Shown: positions 5,940 to 15,427 of the stretch, piece by piece
Layout of the letters: each line of letters opens with the position of its first letter
Position numbering within the stretch: the first letter of the stretch is position 1
Virus record (IMG/VR): IMGVR_UViG_3300026484_000295
Location: 1 to 64,000 of that record
Reading direction: 5' to 3' (one strand)
From: a virus
DNA: 64,000 bases
Program-made: the position numbers and the translations under genes
The notes under the pieces: generated by a model
Told to the model about the DNA's origin: nothing
Seen by the model: only the letters and a program-made list of their open reading frames with translations
The model's database searches: none

Positions 5940-7037
5940 ATGAATTTTAAAAAAATGATATTATTAGTTGTCAGCAGTTTATTAATAGTAGGATGTAATA
6001 TTGATAAAAACATTAACGATATTAATGATACTGATAAACCTGATGAGATAAGATGTAAAAATGCACCAAACGTTATTCTAGATAATGATAACTATGATCC
6101 AGATTGGTTGGTTACACTAGTAACAGGTTTGGCATTGGATAGGGATTGTAAGATTAATCTTATAGGTGTAATGATTAATGGAACCGATACACATAATAAA
6201 GCAGGTCTAATGTATAATACGGTGCTTACTTATTATGGAGTATCTGATAGAATTCCTATTGGTATTAATCATCATTATCAAATGAGAACAACACCTACGA
6301 AAGCAACATCAGATACACCATATATTGATCCAGATTTTAAGGGTACTCAAAAGAGAATAACAGACTTCCCAAGTGACGGATTATTAGATTCTGAAAGACA
6401 GGATGTACAAACAACTTTATGTGCCTTGCTAGAAAAACATGATAATATTATATATGTTACTGGAGGTCATTTACAAAATTTGCAAGCCCTTATTGAAACT
6501 AAGGAGTGTAATGGTCCTGAACTTATTAGAAAGAAAATAAAAAGATTTATTTTTGGAACTGGATATAACAAAGAAACAGAAGGAGAAGCAGAAATGAATT
6601 TTTCTGAGGGTAGGTATAATACTACAGCAGCATCAATTGCAGCTAATTCTGTATTTAATTCTGGTTTAGATGCGGAAGTTCCGTTTTGGTTCCCTCATGA
6701 TGGTTTTGATAGAAGTACAACATCATGTAGAATTGGAGATCAATATAGAGATTTAGTTCATACAACAAGTCCAATGGCTTTTGTCTATGCAATTGATACG
6801 TATGGGACTTGGGGAGATCATTGTATGGGAGATAGTGAAATTCTATTAGAAGCTGCTAATATATCTATTGAAGAAAAAATTGTTACCCCTAAAAGAGAAG
6901 TTTGTATAGAATTAAATTCTAAAAATGCGATTATTTATATTAATGAGGGCAAACATTGCAATCATTATATTAGAAGTATTAATGTTGGTGGCGAATTAAA
7001 AATAGTTGGTATTTTAAATCAATTATTAAAAGAATAA
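5940..7037 (+). CDS. secreted lipoprotein, nucleoside-hydrolase-like
   Basis: 365 aa. An N-terminal lipoprotein signal (hydrophobic segment, then LIVGC with lipidated Cys19) shows export and membrane anchoring. The mature protein resembles the inosine/uridine-preferring nucleoside hydrolase fold: VILDNDNYDPDW stands where the family has its DxDxxxDD metal site, with a later VTGGHLQNLQAL segment. The aspartate cluster is not canonical, so catalysis is unsure. Possible roles are nucleoside salvage outside the inner membrane or alteration of the host envelope. SD AGGAGA. It ends 3 nt from the opposing tRNA-Arg. Unusual phage cargo. Confidence 0.6.
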   Translation: MNFKKMILLVVSSLLIVGCNIDKNINDINDTDKPDEIRCKNAPNVILDNDNYDPDWLVTLVTGLALDRDCKINLIGVMINGTDTHNKAGLMYNTVLTYYGVSDRIPIGINHHYQMRTTPTKATSDTPYIDPDFKGTQKRITDFPSDGLLDSERQDVQTTLCALLEKHDNIIYVTGGHLQNLQALIETKECNGPELIRKKIKRFIFGTGYNKETEGEAEMNFSEGRYNTTAASIAANSVFNSGLDAEVPFWFPHDGFDRSTTSCRIGDQYRDLVHTTSPMAFVYAIDTYGTWGDHCMGDSEILLEAANISIEEKIVTPKREVCIELNSKNAIIYINEGKHCNHYIRSINVGGELKIVGILNQLLKE

Positions 7038-7039
7038 TG

Positions 7040-7116
7040 TGGTACCCCGAGTAGGATTCGAACCCACAACCCCCGGAGCCGAAATCCGGCGCTCTATCCA
7101 GTTGAGCCATCGAGGC
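7040..7116 (-). tRNA. tRNA-Arg (UCG)
   Basis: Cloverleaf with encoded CCA. Acceptor GCCTCGA/TCGGGGT, anticodon stem CCGGA/TCCGG with loop TTTCGGC, T-loop TTCGAAT. It reads CGA and other CGN codons. Confidence 0.92.
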
Positions 7117-7121
7117 ATAAC

Positions 7122-7220
7122 GCAGCTTTTTAAAAGCTGCAAAGAACTTGAGTTTTTTTCATCTCTAACCAAGCACCAATTTTAATTTAATAAAATCAAT
7201 GGTCGCCTTATTGGATTTTA
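7122..7220 (-). other. structured spacer before tRNA-Arg(UCG)
   Basis: GCAGCTTTT/AAAAGCTGC at 7122-7140 is a 9-bp perfect hairpin with a 1-nt centre. TAAAATC/GATTTTA pairs 7191-7197 with 7214-7220. No gene seen in 7117-7282. Confidence 0.4.
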
Positions 7221-7253
7221 TATAAAGCCAGAGTTAATAAGTTTAACAGTATT

Positions 7254-7262
7254 ATTATACAA
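7254..7262 (-). promoter_or_regulatory. TTGTATAAT promoter of tRNA-Arg(UCG)
   Basis: Minus-strand TTGTATAAT upstream of the structured spacer at 7122-7220. Confidence 0.45.
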
Positions 7263-7282
7263 TCAATCATCTTAAATTAAAA

Positions 7283-7649
7283 TTAATCTTTCTTATTAGC
7301 AATATCATCTGTTGCATATAAAATAGGTTCTTTTATAGCAAGAATATATTGATGTATATTATTAAAATCTATCAATGATAAATCATCTATAAGAACCCTA
7401 TCAAATCTATGCCCTCTTAAAAAATTTAAATTTGTTGCTGCACCAATCAATAGTAGTCCACCCATATCACTTTCTATAAATTCTTTATATTCGCTACGTA
7501 TACGATATAATGTCTGTTCATTACGAATAATTACTGCGGTCTTTTTTCCCAAACTAACTAATATCTTAGCTAATTCTAATAATTCAGAGGTTTTCCCTGA
7601 CTGTCTTGCCTTATATCTTAAATTTAATATCATATTATTATTATACATA
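7283..7649 (-). CDS. P-loop NTPase-like protein
   Basis: About 120 aa from ATG 7649 (ATG 7634 is also possible); longer in-frame extensions overlap the 7677 gene and look spurious. It has a Walker A-like ARQSGKTSELL and a Walker B-like RVLIDDLSLID, with a predicted beta strand before each. The size suggests a minimal ATPase or DNA-handling accessory protein. No SD is obvious. The specific role is unknown. Confidence 0.55.
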
Positions 7650-7676
7650 AATAAAAGAAAAAAAGGAAAAATTATT

Positions 7677-8138
7677 ATGACTCTAAAAAAAATTATAGAA
7701 TCTGAAGAACAATTTAATAATATAGTAGAATATTTGATAGTAGGTGCTGCTATTGATGCTAATTTAATAGATTTAAATGAAAATATCACCGATAGTTGTA
7801 AAATGACTTTTGGAAATAACTTAGTAACAGATAATACGGATGAAAATACCCTAAAGAAAGCGATCGATAAATTATTAAGTGTTGATTTTAATGCTACCTC
7901 TAACAAATCTAGTTGTTTATCAGCTATTTTAACTAAATTAGGAAAAATAGATGATAAATGCGATTGTGATATGCCTGCGAAAAATGCGAAAGTGACTGCT
8001 TTAGATTCATTACAAAAATTATGGAATCAAATGATTATTAAATATGGGAAAGACTTAGCTAACCCTTCAAAAGCAGTAAAAACTTTTAATGCTATGAAAG
8101 GTATATTAGCTGATGCCTTTAAGAAATTAAAATCTTAA
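7677..8138 (+). CDS. hypothetical protein (153 aa)
   Basis: Not recognised. Mostly helical, with a CDCDMPAK patch in the middle. SD AAAGGAAAA and a late-like CATAAATA lie upstream. It overlaps the convergent 8135-8641 gene by 4 nt. Confidence 0.65.
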   Translation: MTLKKIIESEEQFNNIVEYLIVGAAIDANLIDLNENITDSCKMTFGNNLVTDNTDENTLKKAIDKLLSVDFNATSNKSSCLSAILTKLGKIDDKCDCDMPAKNAKVTALDSLQKLWNQMIIKYGKDLANPSKAVKTFNAMKGILADAFKKLKS

Positions 8139-8641
8139 AGGTATTTTATTTTTTTGAATTTAGTTACAGCTAATAATTGTTCTGGAAGTGGAAATTCATT
8201 TTCTCTAATAAAAGATGATGTTGATTTTTCTATTAAACTTTCAGCTCCAATTATATTTTCAAAGATATAATCATTACCTAATGAATTAGGAAGAATTCTA
8301 TTTAATTTTACTTCTGCTTCTTTGCCATTAGGGAAAATAATCAAATAAAAATTACCAACGATCAGATCAGATGGATCAACTGAATCACCAACTACTTTTT
8401 CAGTTGGATTATCATTTAATATTTGCGAAACAAGCCATTCCGATGGACTCATATTGTCTGGCTTTATAGATTCTTCGAATTTAAAGTCCTCTTGGAGACG
8501 ATTACTATCCATAATATGGTTAATGATAAACTCTTTCTCATCCTCGGTTAAATGATCAGGTAAACCCATTTCTTTCAACATTTTTTCATCATCTAACATT
8601 AAACGTATCCACGCTTCATTATTGTTTCCTATTCTACTCAT
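8135..8641 (-). CDS. hypothetical protein (168 aa)
   Basis: Not recognised. An acidic helical N-terminal half (LPDHLTEDEKEFIINH) precedes a beta-rich C-terminal half (GNFYLIIFPNGKEAEVKLNR). No membrane segment. It is co-directional with and touches the upstream membrane-protein gene at 8641. Confidence 0.65.
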   Translation of the reverse strand: MSRIGNNNEAWIRLMLDDEKMLKEMGLPDHLTEDEKEFIINHIMDSNRLQEDFKFEESIKPDNMSPSEWLVSQILNDNPTEKVVGDSVDPSDLIVGNFYLIIFPNGKEAEVKLNRILPNSLGNDYIFENIIGAESLIEKSTSSFIRENEFPLPEQLLAVTKFKKIKYL

Positions 8642-9285
8642 CAGTTATTCCTCATATTTAGTTGCTGTATGGTTATTTCAATTCTAGGTTTGTTATTACG
8701 AATATATTCAATACTTATATCTCTTTTTAATTTCCCATCTTCACCAATTATTTGGTCTAATGTGTATTGTCTATCTTTTTTATTTTTATAATCATCAGTA
8801 AAATAAAGCTTTCCATCTTCACCAAAATATTTTATTAAGAATGTATCCTTATCAGATAAATGGTTATCTACAATAGTAATTTTGCTAATTTTTTTTATTA
8901 TTTTTGCTTGTTTTGGTTTGTGTGTAATGTCAATACTATCATACACCATAATTATCCCAGCAAGCAACAAAAATATAGCATAATATATCATCCCTTTCTT
9001 AAAATCATGAATATTTCGCGGGTGTCTGTATTCTCCTTCATAATCTTTTTCAAAAGCTTCACCAGGACCGGCAGCAAGTATAATAGTTATAAAAAGGAAT
9101 ACAGTTACTGAAATTACAATCCATGGTAAACTTAAATTTACTATTGATGTATAGTGCAAAATAGCATTAACAAGTAAAAAAACTAAAACAGTAAAAAAAA
9201 TAAAATTACTATATGTTTCTTTTAAAAAAATATCATCAATTTTTATTTTTTTAAAATTAATTAATGGTCTGTTACTAACTTTCAT
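8641..9285 (-). CDS. membrane protein, three predicted TM segments
   Basis: 214 aa. Hydrophobic spans at about residues 28-45, 53-72 and 99-116, then a soluble C-terminal domain of about 95 aa rich in beta strands. No family recognised. It might remodel the host inner membrane or exclude other phages, but the sequence gives no direct clue. Confidence 0.65.
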   Translation of the reverse strand: MKVSNRPLINFKKIKIDDIFLKETYSNFIFFTVLVFLLVNAILHYTSIVNLSLPWIVISVTVFLFITIILAAGPGEAFEKDYEGEYRHPRNIHDFKKGMIYYAIFLLLAGIIMVYDSIDITHKPKQAKIIKKISKITIVDNHLSDKDTFLIKYFGEDGKLYFTDDYKNKKDRQYTLDQIIGEDGKLKRDISIEYIRNNKPRIEITIQQLNMRNN

Positions 9286-9300
9286 TAATAAACCTTCAAA

Positions 9301-10683
9301 TTAGTTTCCAAATAACTCAATAAGTGTTCTTACACCAAATCCAGTTCCACCAGCGGGATTAGTTCCAAAAGATTTATCTACAAATGCTGGTCCGGCAATA
9401 TCCCAATGCACATACTTTTTAATATTTTTCTTTTTTATAGAGTTAGTTAAAAAGAGTCCTGCTTTTTGACATCCCATATTTGGTGTTCCTGTATTAGATA
9501 AGTCTGCTAAACTATCTTTCACTCCATCCATCATATATTTATGAAATTCAGCATTCATAAATATTTCGTCAGACTTCTTACCTTTTTTTATAACTTCTTT
9601 TTTCAATTTGCCATTGAAACCTACTAATGCTGCTGCTTCATCTCCAAATTGATAAACTGCAGCTCCAGTAAGTGTTGCTAAAGAGTAGATCTTATCGATT
9701 TTCTTATTTTCCTCTTGAGCTAAACAAAGATTATCAAATAATACTAAACGGCCTTCAGCATCAGTATTTTTAACATGAACAGTTTTCCCATTTTTCATAG
9801 TCAATACATCATCTGGTTTATAAGCGCTACCATCAATCATATTCTCTGCAATAGCTAAGTAACAAACAATTTTATTATTTGAGCCAAATTTTGAAATGTA
9901 ATCCATAAAACCGATAAGGGTCATTGCACCGGCTTTATCCGCTTTCATAGTAGTCATATGATTGCCAGGTTTAATACTCAACCCACCACTATCATAAGTT
10001 AATCCTTTTCCAACTAATACAATAGTTTCTTTTGGTTTCTTTTTTGGTTTATAAGTCAATTTAATTGTCATTGCTTCATGGCGACTAGCTCTATTGACTG
10101 CCAAATGACCATTCATATCCAATTCGTCAAGGTCTTCTTCTTCATGCCAAGAAACTTTTACTTTTGTATCATCAAATAGTTGACTTACATACTCTAAAAT
10201 AGTATCACTATACATGTCTTCTGGTGTTGTATTTACTAAATCTCTAGTAATACATTGTGCTTTTGCTTTTGCAATAGATTTTTTAAGTTTATTTGTGACT
10301 TTTTTACTACAATTAATCACTATTTGTTTAAGCTTTGGTTCATCAATTTTACTCTTATATTGATTAAATTCATAATCTCCAAGAACCAAACCTTCTACAA
10401 ATTCATTGGATGCATCTGGTAAATCTAATGCTACTGTTTTAGAAGAAAGTTTTTTAAGATATTGTATGGTTTTATAACCAAGCTCTCTCCAGTCATTCGC
10501 ATCTTTAATACCCTCAATACCAATATAAAGTATATGATTCCTAATGAAAAATGTTGCCTTTTTACCTTTAAATCCGGCAGCACTCATATCTTTATTTTTA
10601 AGTTTTTTTACGTCTTTTGATTTAACAAACTTAGTAGATAAGTTTGCATTTTGATTTGATTTGTTAAATATAATTCCAGTCAT
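9301..10683 (-). CDS. pepA: leucyl aminopeptidase, M17 family
   Basis: 460 aa. The M17 signature NTDAEGRL is at 306-313. Metal/substrate residues are in VGKGLTYDSGG (224-234) with K238 in SIKP, and MKADKAGAM (246-254). Full catalytic C-domain length. The N-domain is shorter than in E. coli PepA. The family removes N-terminal residues from peptides; PepA is also a DNA-binding accessory in Xer recombination. A phage copy is unusual; it could recycle amino acids or help process proteins. Its SD lies in a long hairpin (10689-10759). Confidence 0.9.
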   Translation of the reverse strand: MTGIIFNKSNQNANLSTKFVKSKDVKKLKNKDMSAAGFKGKKATFFIRNHILYIGIEGIKDANDWRELGYKTIQYLKKLSSKTVALDLPDASNEFVEGLVLGDYEFNQYKSKIDEPKLKQIVINCSKKVTNKLKKSIAKAKAQCITRDLVNTTPEDMYSDTILEYVSQLFDDTKVKVSWHEEEDLDELDMNGHLAVNRASRHEAMTIKLTYKPKKKPKETIVLVGKGLTYDSGGLSIKPGNHMTTMKADKAGAMTLIGFMDYISKFGSNNKIVCYLAIAENMIDGSAYKPDDVLTMKNGKTVHVKNTDAEGRLVLFDNLCLAQEENKKIDKIYSLATLTGAAVYQFGDEAAALVGFNGKLKKEVIKKGKKSDEIFMNAEFHKYMMDGVKDSLADLSNTGTPNMGCQKAGLFLTNSIKKKNIKKYVHWDIAGPAFVDKSFGTNPAGGTGFGVRTLIELFGN

Positions 10684-10688
10684 TTTAA

Positions 10689-10759
10689 CCCTTTATGTAT
10701 TTTTTTATATGTTTATTATAAGTGATTATATCTTAAAATAAGATAAAATACATAAAGGG
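10689..10759 (-). promoter_or_regulatory. 15-bp inverted repeat hiding the aminopeptidase SD
   Basis: Arms 10689-10703 and 10745-10759 are perfectly complementary. The arm next to the gene contains AAAGGG, the SD of the ATG at 10683. The 41-nt loop holds two minus-strand TATAAT words (10715-10720 and 10725-10730). Transcripts started in the loop would escape sequestration. Confidence 0.6.
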
Positions 10760-10764
10760 ATAGT

Positions 10765-11109
10765 TTAAGACTTAGAGAAATCTACTTCATCATATTCAAT
10801 AGAATCCATACAATGCCTGTCACTAGTATGGTCAATTTTACTTAAAACTTTACACAGCCATATTTCAAATTTTGTAGCTTTATTATTTTTAATTCTCCAA
10901 CCCATTCTACCGCTAATAGTATGATCTTCCGATCCACCTAAAATATTATTTCCTGCTTGATCAATACTTAATGCAATACTTAATGCACGATCTTTCATTT
11001 TTTTATCTTCTAATAATACTGAAATCAAAAATAAAACTATATATAATACTGCAAATACAATCAAAAATATTGAAAAAAATATATCTAAAATATAAACAAA
11101 ATAAATCAT
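10765..11109 (-). CDS. small membrane protein with phage-type DQAGNNILGG motif
   Basis: 114 aa. One long hydrophobic N-terminal stretch (about residues 2-33, possibly two passes) precedes a cytoplasmic domain. That domain holds SIDQAGNNILGGSEDHTISG, which I recall from small phage proteins of unknown role. It follows the virion operon and overlaps its last gene by 1 nt. A lysis role is possible but not shown. Confidence 0.55.
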   Translation of the reverse strand: MIYFVYILDIFFSIFLIVFAVLYIVLFLISVLLEDKKMKDRALSIALSIDQAGNNILGGSEDHTISGRMGWRIKNNKATKFEIWLCKVLSKIDHTSDRHCMDSIEYDEVDFSKS

Positions 11110-11690
11110 TATACTGTTGTACCTCTATATGTTTCCAAAATAACAACAAGATTTAGATTCACATTTCCAGTTGGTGAATCAACCGTCATTTTAATTTTAA
11201 ATATATTTGGTATTTTCGCAGTATCAGATGAAATCATCATTAAACCTGTAGTATTTGTTCCAAGAATTAATGCCTTATTAACAAATCTATCAATAACAAT
11301 ATCAACTGGATACTTAATATAACCCCCAGTATTTGTAGTATTTTCAACTAAAACATTATCTATAAGATCATAATTACCATCTCTTTCTGGCTTTGGCATA
11401 GGTTGGTTTGCTGGAAGAATAATTTCCATAGTTACGCAGTCACCAACTACAGCATCTTCCCACATTAAATATCCATCTTTAAGATAAATATCGTCGATAA
11501 ATTGTCCTTCAATACTTAATTGATTTAAAGCGTCAGTATTACGAAATAATAATTTCTCACCAGCACCACGAACACCATTAGTCATATCATCAAAATTACT
11601 AGTATAATATAATCGACTATTTTCTTGTCTCGATGAAACGTATAATTTTTTAGTCCCATCTAATTGAACAAACGTGCTATTTTTAGCCAT
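11109..11690 (-). CDS. virion structural protein (193 aa)
   Basis: Beta-rich, no signal. Last gene of the minus-strand structural operon that starts at 19483. Assigned to the virion from context; no domain recognised. SD AGGAG. Confidence 0.5.
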   Translation of the reverse strand: MAKNSTFVQLDGTKKLYVSSRQENSRLYYTSNFDDMTNGVRGAGEKLLFRNTDALNQLSIEGQFIDDIYLKDGYLMWEDAVVGDCVTMEIILPANQPMPKPERDGNYDLIDNVLVENTTNTGGYIKYPVDIVIDRFVNKALILGTNTTGLMMISSDTAKIPNIFKIKMTVDSPTGNVNLNLVVILETYRGTTV

Positions 11691-11699
11691 AATAACTCC

Positions 11700-13619
11700 T
11701 TAATTATAATACGTAGTAGAATCAATTTCTACTATATCATTATAAGTTTCTTTTTTTAAATTAATATTCGACCTAAATTTATGATAAGATTTTCTCGGAC
11801 GTGAATATCGTCTTCTAGCATCATCAAACCACTCCATTTTTATCATCTCAGTTTCTTCATCAGTAGTAATATACAAATCTGTTTTAGCTGGAATAGTATA
11901 AAATGTATTTTTACCAGTATGGTAATCTTGAAATCTAACATTAATTTCATTATTAGATCCATTTCTTAATTTCCAAACATTACATTCTTCATTATTGAGT
12001 TCAATTTTACCTAAAGCATATGCTCGAATACCATTATATTTTGTTTTCAAACCAAAACAACCATTTTTACCTATTTGTTTAAATTTAGACTCAATAGTTT
12101 CTGGAGTAAAAATTATAATTTTATCTGTCATTGGAAAATTAACATTTAATACAATATCATTAAAATCATTATCTCCACCATTAGGCAGATCTTCAATTCG
12201 TATATTTGTTCCACCAATACCGTCCGATTCATATATAAAGTGGTCTTTACCATCATAATTTAATAATGGGTCTGAAAAATACACAGGTAAATCCGATGCA
12301 ACATCATCAATAAGTAATGTTGGATACGTTGATGAGTTATCGAAAGAAATTACTGATGAGTCATTTACTATATCCGCTCCATTAGCAATAATAAAAAAGT
12401 CATATTCATTACTAGCTAAACTAGTTATTGGTTCATCTTTAGATATAACACTACTATCAGAAAATAATAATGTAACTGATTTTGGCTTCCCATTTAAATC
12501 AACAGTATAAGAGCCGATTGAACTTTTAAAACTTCCTGATGATGAAATAAATTTAAGACCCGTTGATGCGTAATAATGAGGTTCAACCCATCTATCTGAC
12601 CAATCTGGAAGTTCTAAATTTGTTAAATCGAACATTTGATCTAAAAATTTAATATACCTAACATTTTTTACTTTCATATAAAAATGATTCGGGTTCCAAT
12701 CAGTCCAATCATTATATTCAATTAATTCAATAGTAAAAACACCCAACTCATCATTATTAAATATTTTAAATTCCGAATATGTTGTTCCATCAAGGTTTTG
12801 ATAATTAGATGGTATTACTAATTTTGCGCCATCTGATTGTTGGACAAGCCTAGTATCAATACTTAATTCATATAAATTAATTTTTTTATCCAAAATAATA
12901 CCTATTTTATCACTCCAATCCCAGTTAGCCCATTCACCACCAACAATTTTATTTTCATTCCACCATAAATACGCACCATACCATTCTTCGGTATTAGAAC
13001 ATGCTGTTTGATTTTCATACCATGTATCCATGAAATTTTGAAGATCTAACGTATTAATATTGGTAACGTATCCATCAACATAAATATTTACTGCTGAATC
13101 ACCGGCATCGGATAATAATTCAAAAATTGGGTCGGTTAAACGATATTCAAAATTTAATGTAATCTCTTTATCTTGCTTTAAATATTGCCAAGGCATAACT
13201 ATACCTTGGGATTTAATTCGATATTTTATTGATTTATTTTTTGCTGAAATTCTAAATGTATCTACTTTGCCTTTAAATGTTTTAAAAACAGTTCCACCTT
13301 TTGAAATACAAAAAATATCTTCAAGATAATAAAATCTTTCAATTTTTGTATTTTCTGTTTGTATCTCTTCAGATACTTTATTAATGGTATTTTGATCTAT
13401 TACTTCAGAAAAAACTTCTGAGGATGATACTTCTTGACCCATATCATCAATCAACTCTATCTTTTTTTCATCGATTAATACATCTAATTCATTCTTTGCA
13501 CTTACATAATCTATATCAAAGTCGGCAATAATTTTTCGGGTATCACCGGCAGCGATAGTTAAATCTAAACTATAAATTGGCACTAATTGGTTTATTATAT
13601 TTTTTATATATACTGTCAT
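11700..13619 (-). CDS. tail fibre or virion protein with DUF4114-like domain
   Basis: 639 aa. Beta-rich throughout. Around residues 455-490 there is a DUF4114-like calcium-site segment (EDLPNGGDNDFNDIVL), otherwise known from bacterial surface proteins. The first 100 residues resemble a phage assembly scaffold. It is embedded in the fibre operon with 9-nt spacing. Probable distal fibre or decoration protein. Confidence 0.55.
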   Translation of the reverse strand: MTVYIKNIINQLVPIYSLDLTIAAGDTRKIIADFDIDYVSAKNELDVLIDEKKIELIDDMGQEVSSSEVFSEVIDQNTINKVSEEIQTENTKIERFYYLEDIFCISKGGTVFKTFKGKVDTFRISAKNKSIKYRIKSQGIVMPWQYLKQDKEITLNFEYRLTDPIFELLSDAGDSAVNIYVDGYVTNINTLDLQNFMDTWYENQTACSNTEEWYGAYLWWNENKIVGGEWANWDWSDKIGIILDKKINLYELSIDTRLVQQSDGAKLVIPSNYQNLDGTTYSEFKIFNNDELGVFTIELIEYNDWTDWNPNHFYMKVKNVRYIKFLDQMFDLTNLELPDWSDRWVEPHYYASTGLKFISSSGSFKSSIGSYTVDLNGKPKSVTLLFSDSSVISKDEPITSLASNEYDFFIIANGADIVNDSSVISFDNSSTYPTLLIDDVASDLPVYFSDPLLNYDGKDHFIYESDGIGGTNIRIEDLPNGGDNDFNDIVLNVNFPMTDKIIIFTPETIESKFKQIGKNGCFGLKTKYNGIRAYALGKIELNNEECNVWKLRNGSNNEINVRFQDYHTGKNTFYTIPAKTDLYITTDEETEMIKMEWFDDARRRYSRPRKSYHKFRSNINLKKETYNDIVEIDSTTYYN

Positions 13620-13628
13620 AAAATTCTC

Positions 13629-14861
13629 CTAATATTCTTCTGTCCACACAAAAGATGCAAAAACATCAGAACTAGAATATAATGTTTTTGCACAAAGTGT
13701 AATAGCTGGAGCATTCGTCCCATCAAAATTAACACATGATAAAATTTTCTCTAATTCATCCAAATCTGTCATTTTTTCAACAGAACCGGCAGCTAAGAAT
13801 CCACTCGTAATCACTTCACCACCAGAAATCGCCGTACTAGATATATCATATTCAACACTAGAATTACTCGATATATTATTCCACATTGGAGAAGTTAGTA
13901 TTGCTCCAGTACGAATTTCAAAATAAATATCTCTATCTAATCCAAATACAGATATTTTTCTTAGAGTTGCTACAATTCTATTTACTATATTATTAATAGT
14001 CAATTGGGGTTTAATACTCAAAATAGGTATTAATGCAGTACTACAATTTGTTGGAGCAATATTATTTGATATAGAAAATTGTGAAATATTAGCTCTACCA
14101 TTTCCTTCTGTCATTACAGCAACTGCCGTTTGTTTTATTTCAGCAACATTAATACCTGATAAATTTTTGATTTCAAACCTAACAGGTAGTGAAGCCGTAC
14201 TCATAAAAACAGTATTTGATGAATTTGTAAATTTAAACTCATGAACGTATATAATTTCGCCGTCTATTAATAAACCTGCTCTAACTTTACCCGTTCCCAT
14301 CCATTCAATATCAAAAACAAATACTTGATCTTTAGAAAAATCAACACTAATTGTACTAGAGCCGGATCCATTTAATTGATCTAAATTCCAAGATGTTTGT
14401 GGTATCACTAATTCAGTAATATTTGAAGTAGCCTTACTCCTAACAACAATTGATACTGTTGAATCCGTACTATCAATATAAACACCATTATTATCATCAA
14501 AATAACCAATTTTTTTAGTTATACCATTAACAGGCATTCCTAAATTACCAGATATAAAAATAAGTTGCGACTTACCTAATCTTGCACGATTATAAATCTT
14601 TGATTGTCTAATAACTTTATCGCCTATTGATGCATTAACATTCATTTTTAAAGAACTCTGTTCTGGTAGATAAGTGTCAGTTCCTGTTCCACCAATAATG
14701 GTGTGCCATAAATTGTCTTGTTTATTATAAGTTAATTGACTTTCAAATAATGTTGTTACATTTGAAATTCTCATCCTTCCATACGCATCAAATTGATGCT
14801 CTTCTTTAGCTATATTAACTTCTCCGTCAATCGTTACTCCGCCGAATGGTAAATATGACAT
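13629..14861 (-). CDS. phage structural protein (fibre/baseplate type)
   Basis: 410 aa. Near the N-terminus it has FDAYGRMRISNVTTLFESQL, a segment seen in many large-phage virion proteins (DAFGRLRVS...F). The rest is beta-rich with GTGKVRAGLLIDGE-like stretches. SD GGAGATAATCG. Same operon. Confidence 0.6.
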   Translation of the reverse strand: MSYLPFGGVTIDGEVNIAKEEHQFDAYGRMRISNVTTLFESQLTYNKQDNLWHTIIGGTGTDTYLPEQSSLKMNVNASIGDKVIRQSKIYNRARLGKSQLIFISGNLGMPVNGITKKIGYFDDNNGVYIDSTDSTVSIVVRSKATSNITELVIPQTSWNLDQLNGSGSSTISVDFSKDQVFVFDIEWMGTGKVRAGLLIDGEIIYVHEFKFTNSSNTVFMSTASLPVRFEIKNLSGINVAEIKQTAVAVMTEGNGRANISQFSISNNIAPTNCSTALIPILSIKPQLTINNIVNRIVATLRKISVFGLDRDIYFEIRTGAILTSPMWNNISSNSSVEYDISSTAISGGEVITSGFLAAGSVEKMTDLDELEKILSCVNFDGTNAPAITLCAKTLYSSSDVFASFVWTEEY

Positions 14862-14873
14862 CGATTATCTCCT

Positions 14874-15350
14874 TTATATTATGAACCATTGTAAGCCATC
14901 AGAAATGACTGTTAATGTTGCATACTGTGTATTAATTTCTACTCCAGACTGACCATCTATAAGTTCATTATTAGTGGCAACAATATAAACTTTATTATTA
15001 CCTGATGAAATACGCTTAATATTATATATATTCTCTTTTACTGAACTTGCGGATGGTAGACTTATATAAATTTCTTTGGTAGATGCATCAGCTAAAATAA
15101 CATAATCATCGTTATCAACCATATAGTCATCTGTTATCTTTTCAATCGAATGTGCTCTTGATATAGTAACCCACTTAAAATCTTCTTGACCTTCATTTTG
15201 TTCTATACTAAATAAAAATTTACTTTTGGTTCTATCAAAAGCAATTTCCGATTCATAAGATGGGATTGAATCAACGTTATAATTTACTGGTAATCCAATC
15301 CCTTTAAGTGGTCTTAAAAATTGATGAAAAACCTGTTCTCTTTGTGCCAT
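14874..15350 (-). CDS. short virion/fibre protein (158 aa)
   Basis: The C-terminal half (DDYVILADASTKEIYISLP ... IDG ... LTVISDGLQWFII) matches a small beta domain often ending phage fibre proteins. A related ending occurs in the 626-aa fibre gene. SD GGGGAGA. A late-like GAATAAATA lies upstream. Confidence 0.5.
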   Translation of the reverse strand: MAQREQVFHQFLRPLKGIGLPVNYNVDSIPSYESEIAFDRTKSKFLFSIEQNEGQEDFKWVTISRAHSIEKITDDYMVDNDDYVILADASTKEIYISLPSASSVKENIYNIKRISSGNNKVYIVATNNELIDGQSGVEINTQYATLTVISDGLQWFII

Positions 15351-15427
15351 AAATATCTCCCCATGAAACTTTCTTTTATTTATTCATTAATCGTAAAAAA
15401 AATTGTATATATTGTATAATATTTTGA

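Noticed and set aside
7650-7906. N-terminal extension of the P-loop protein (minus-strand frame open up to 7906)
   Set aside because: It lies wholly antisense to the start of the well-formed 7677-8138 gene and its translation is low-complexity hydrophobic.
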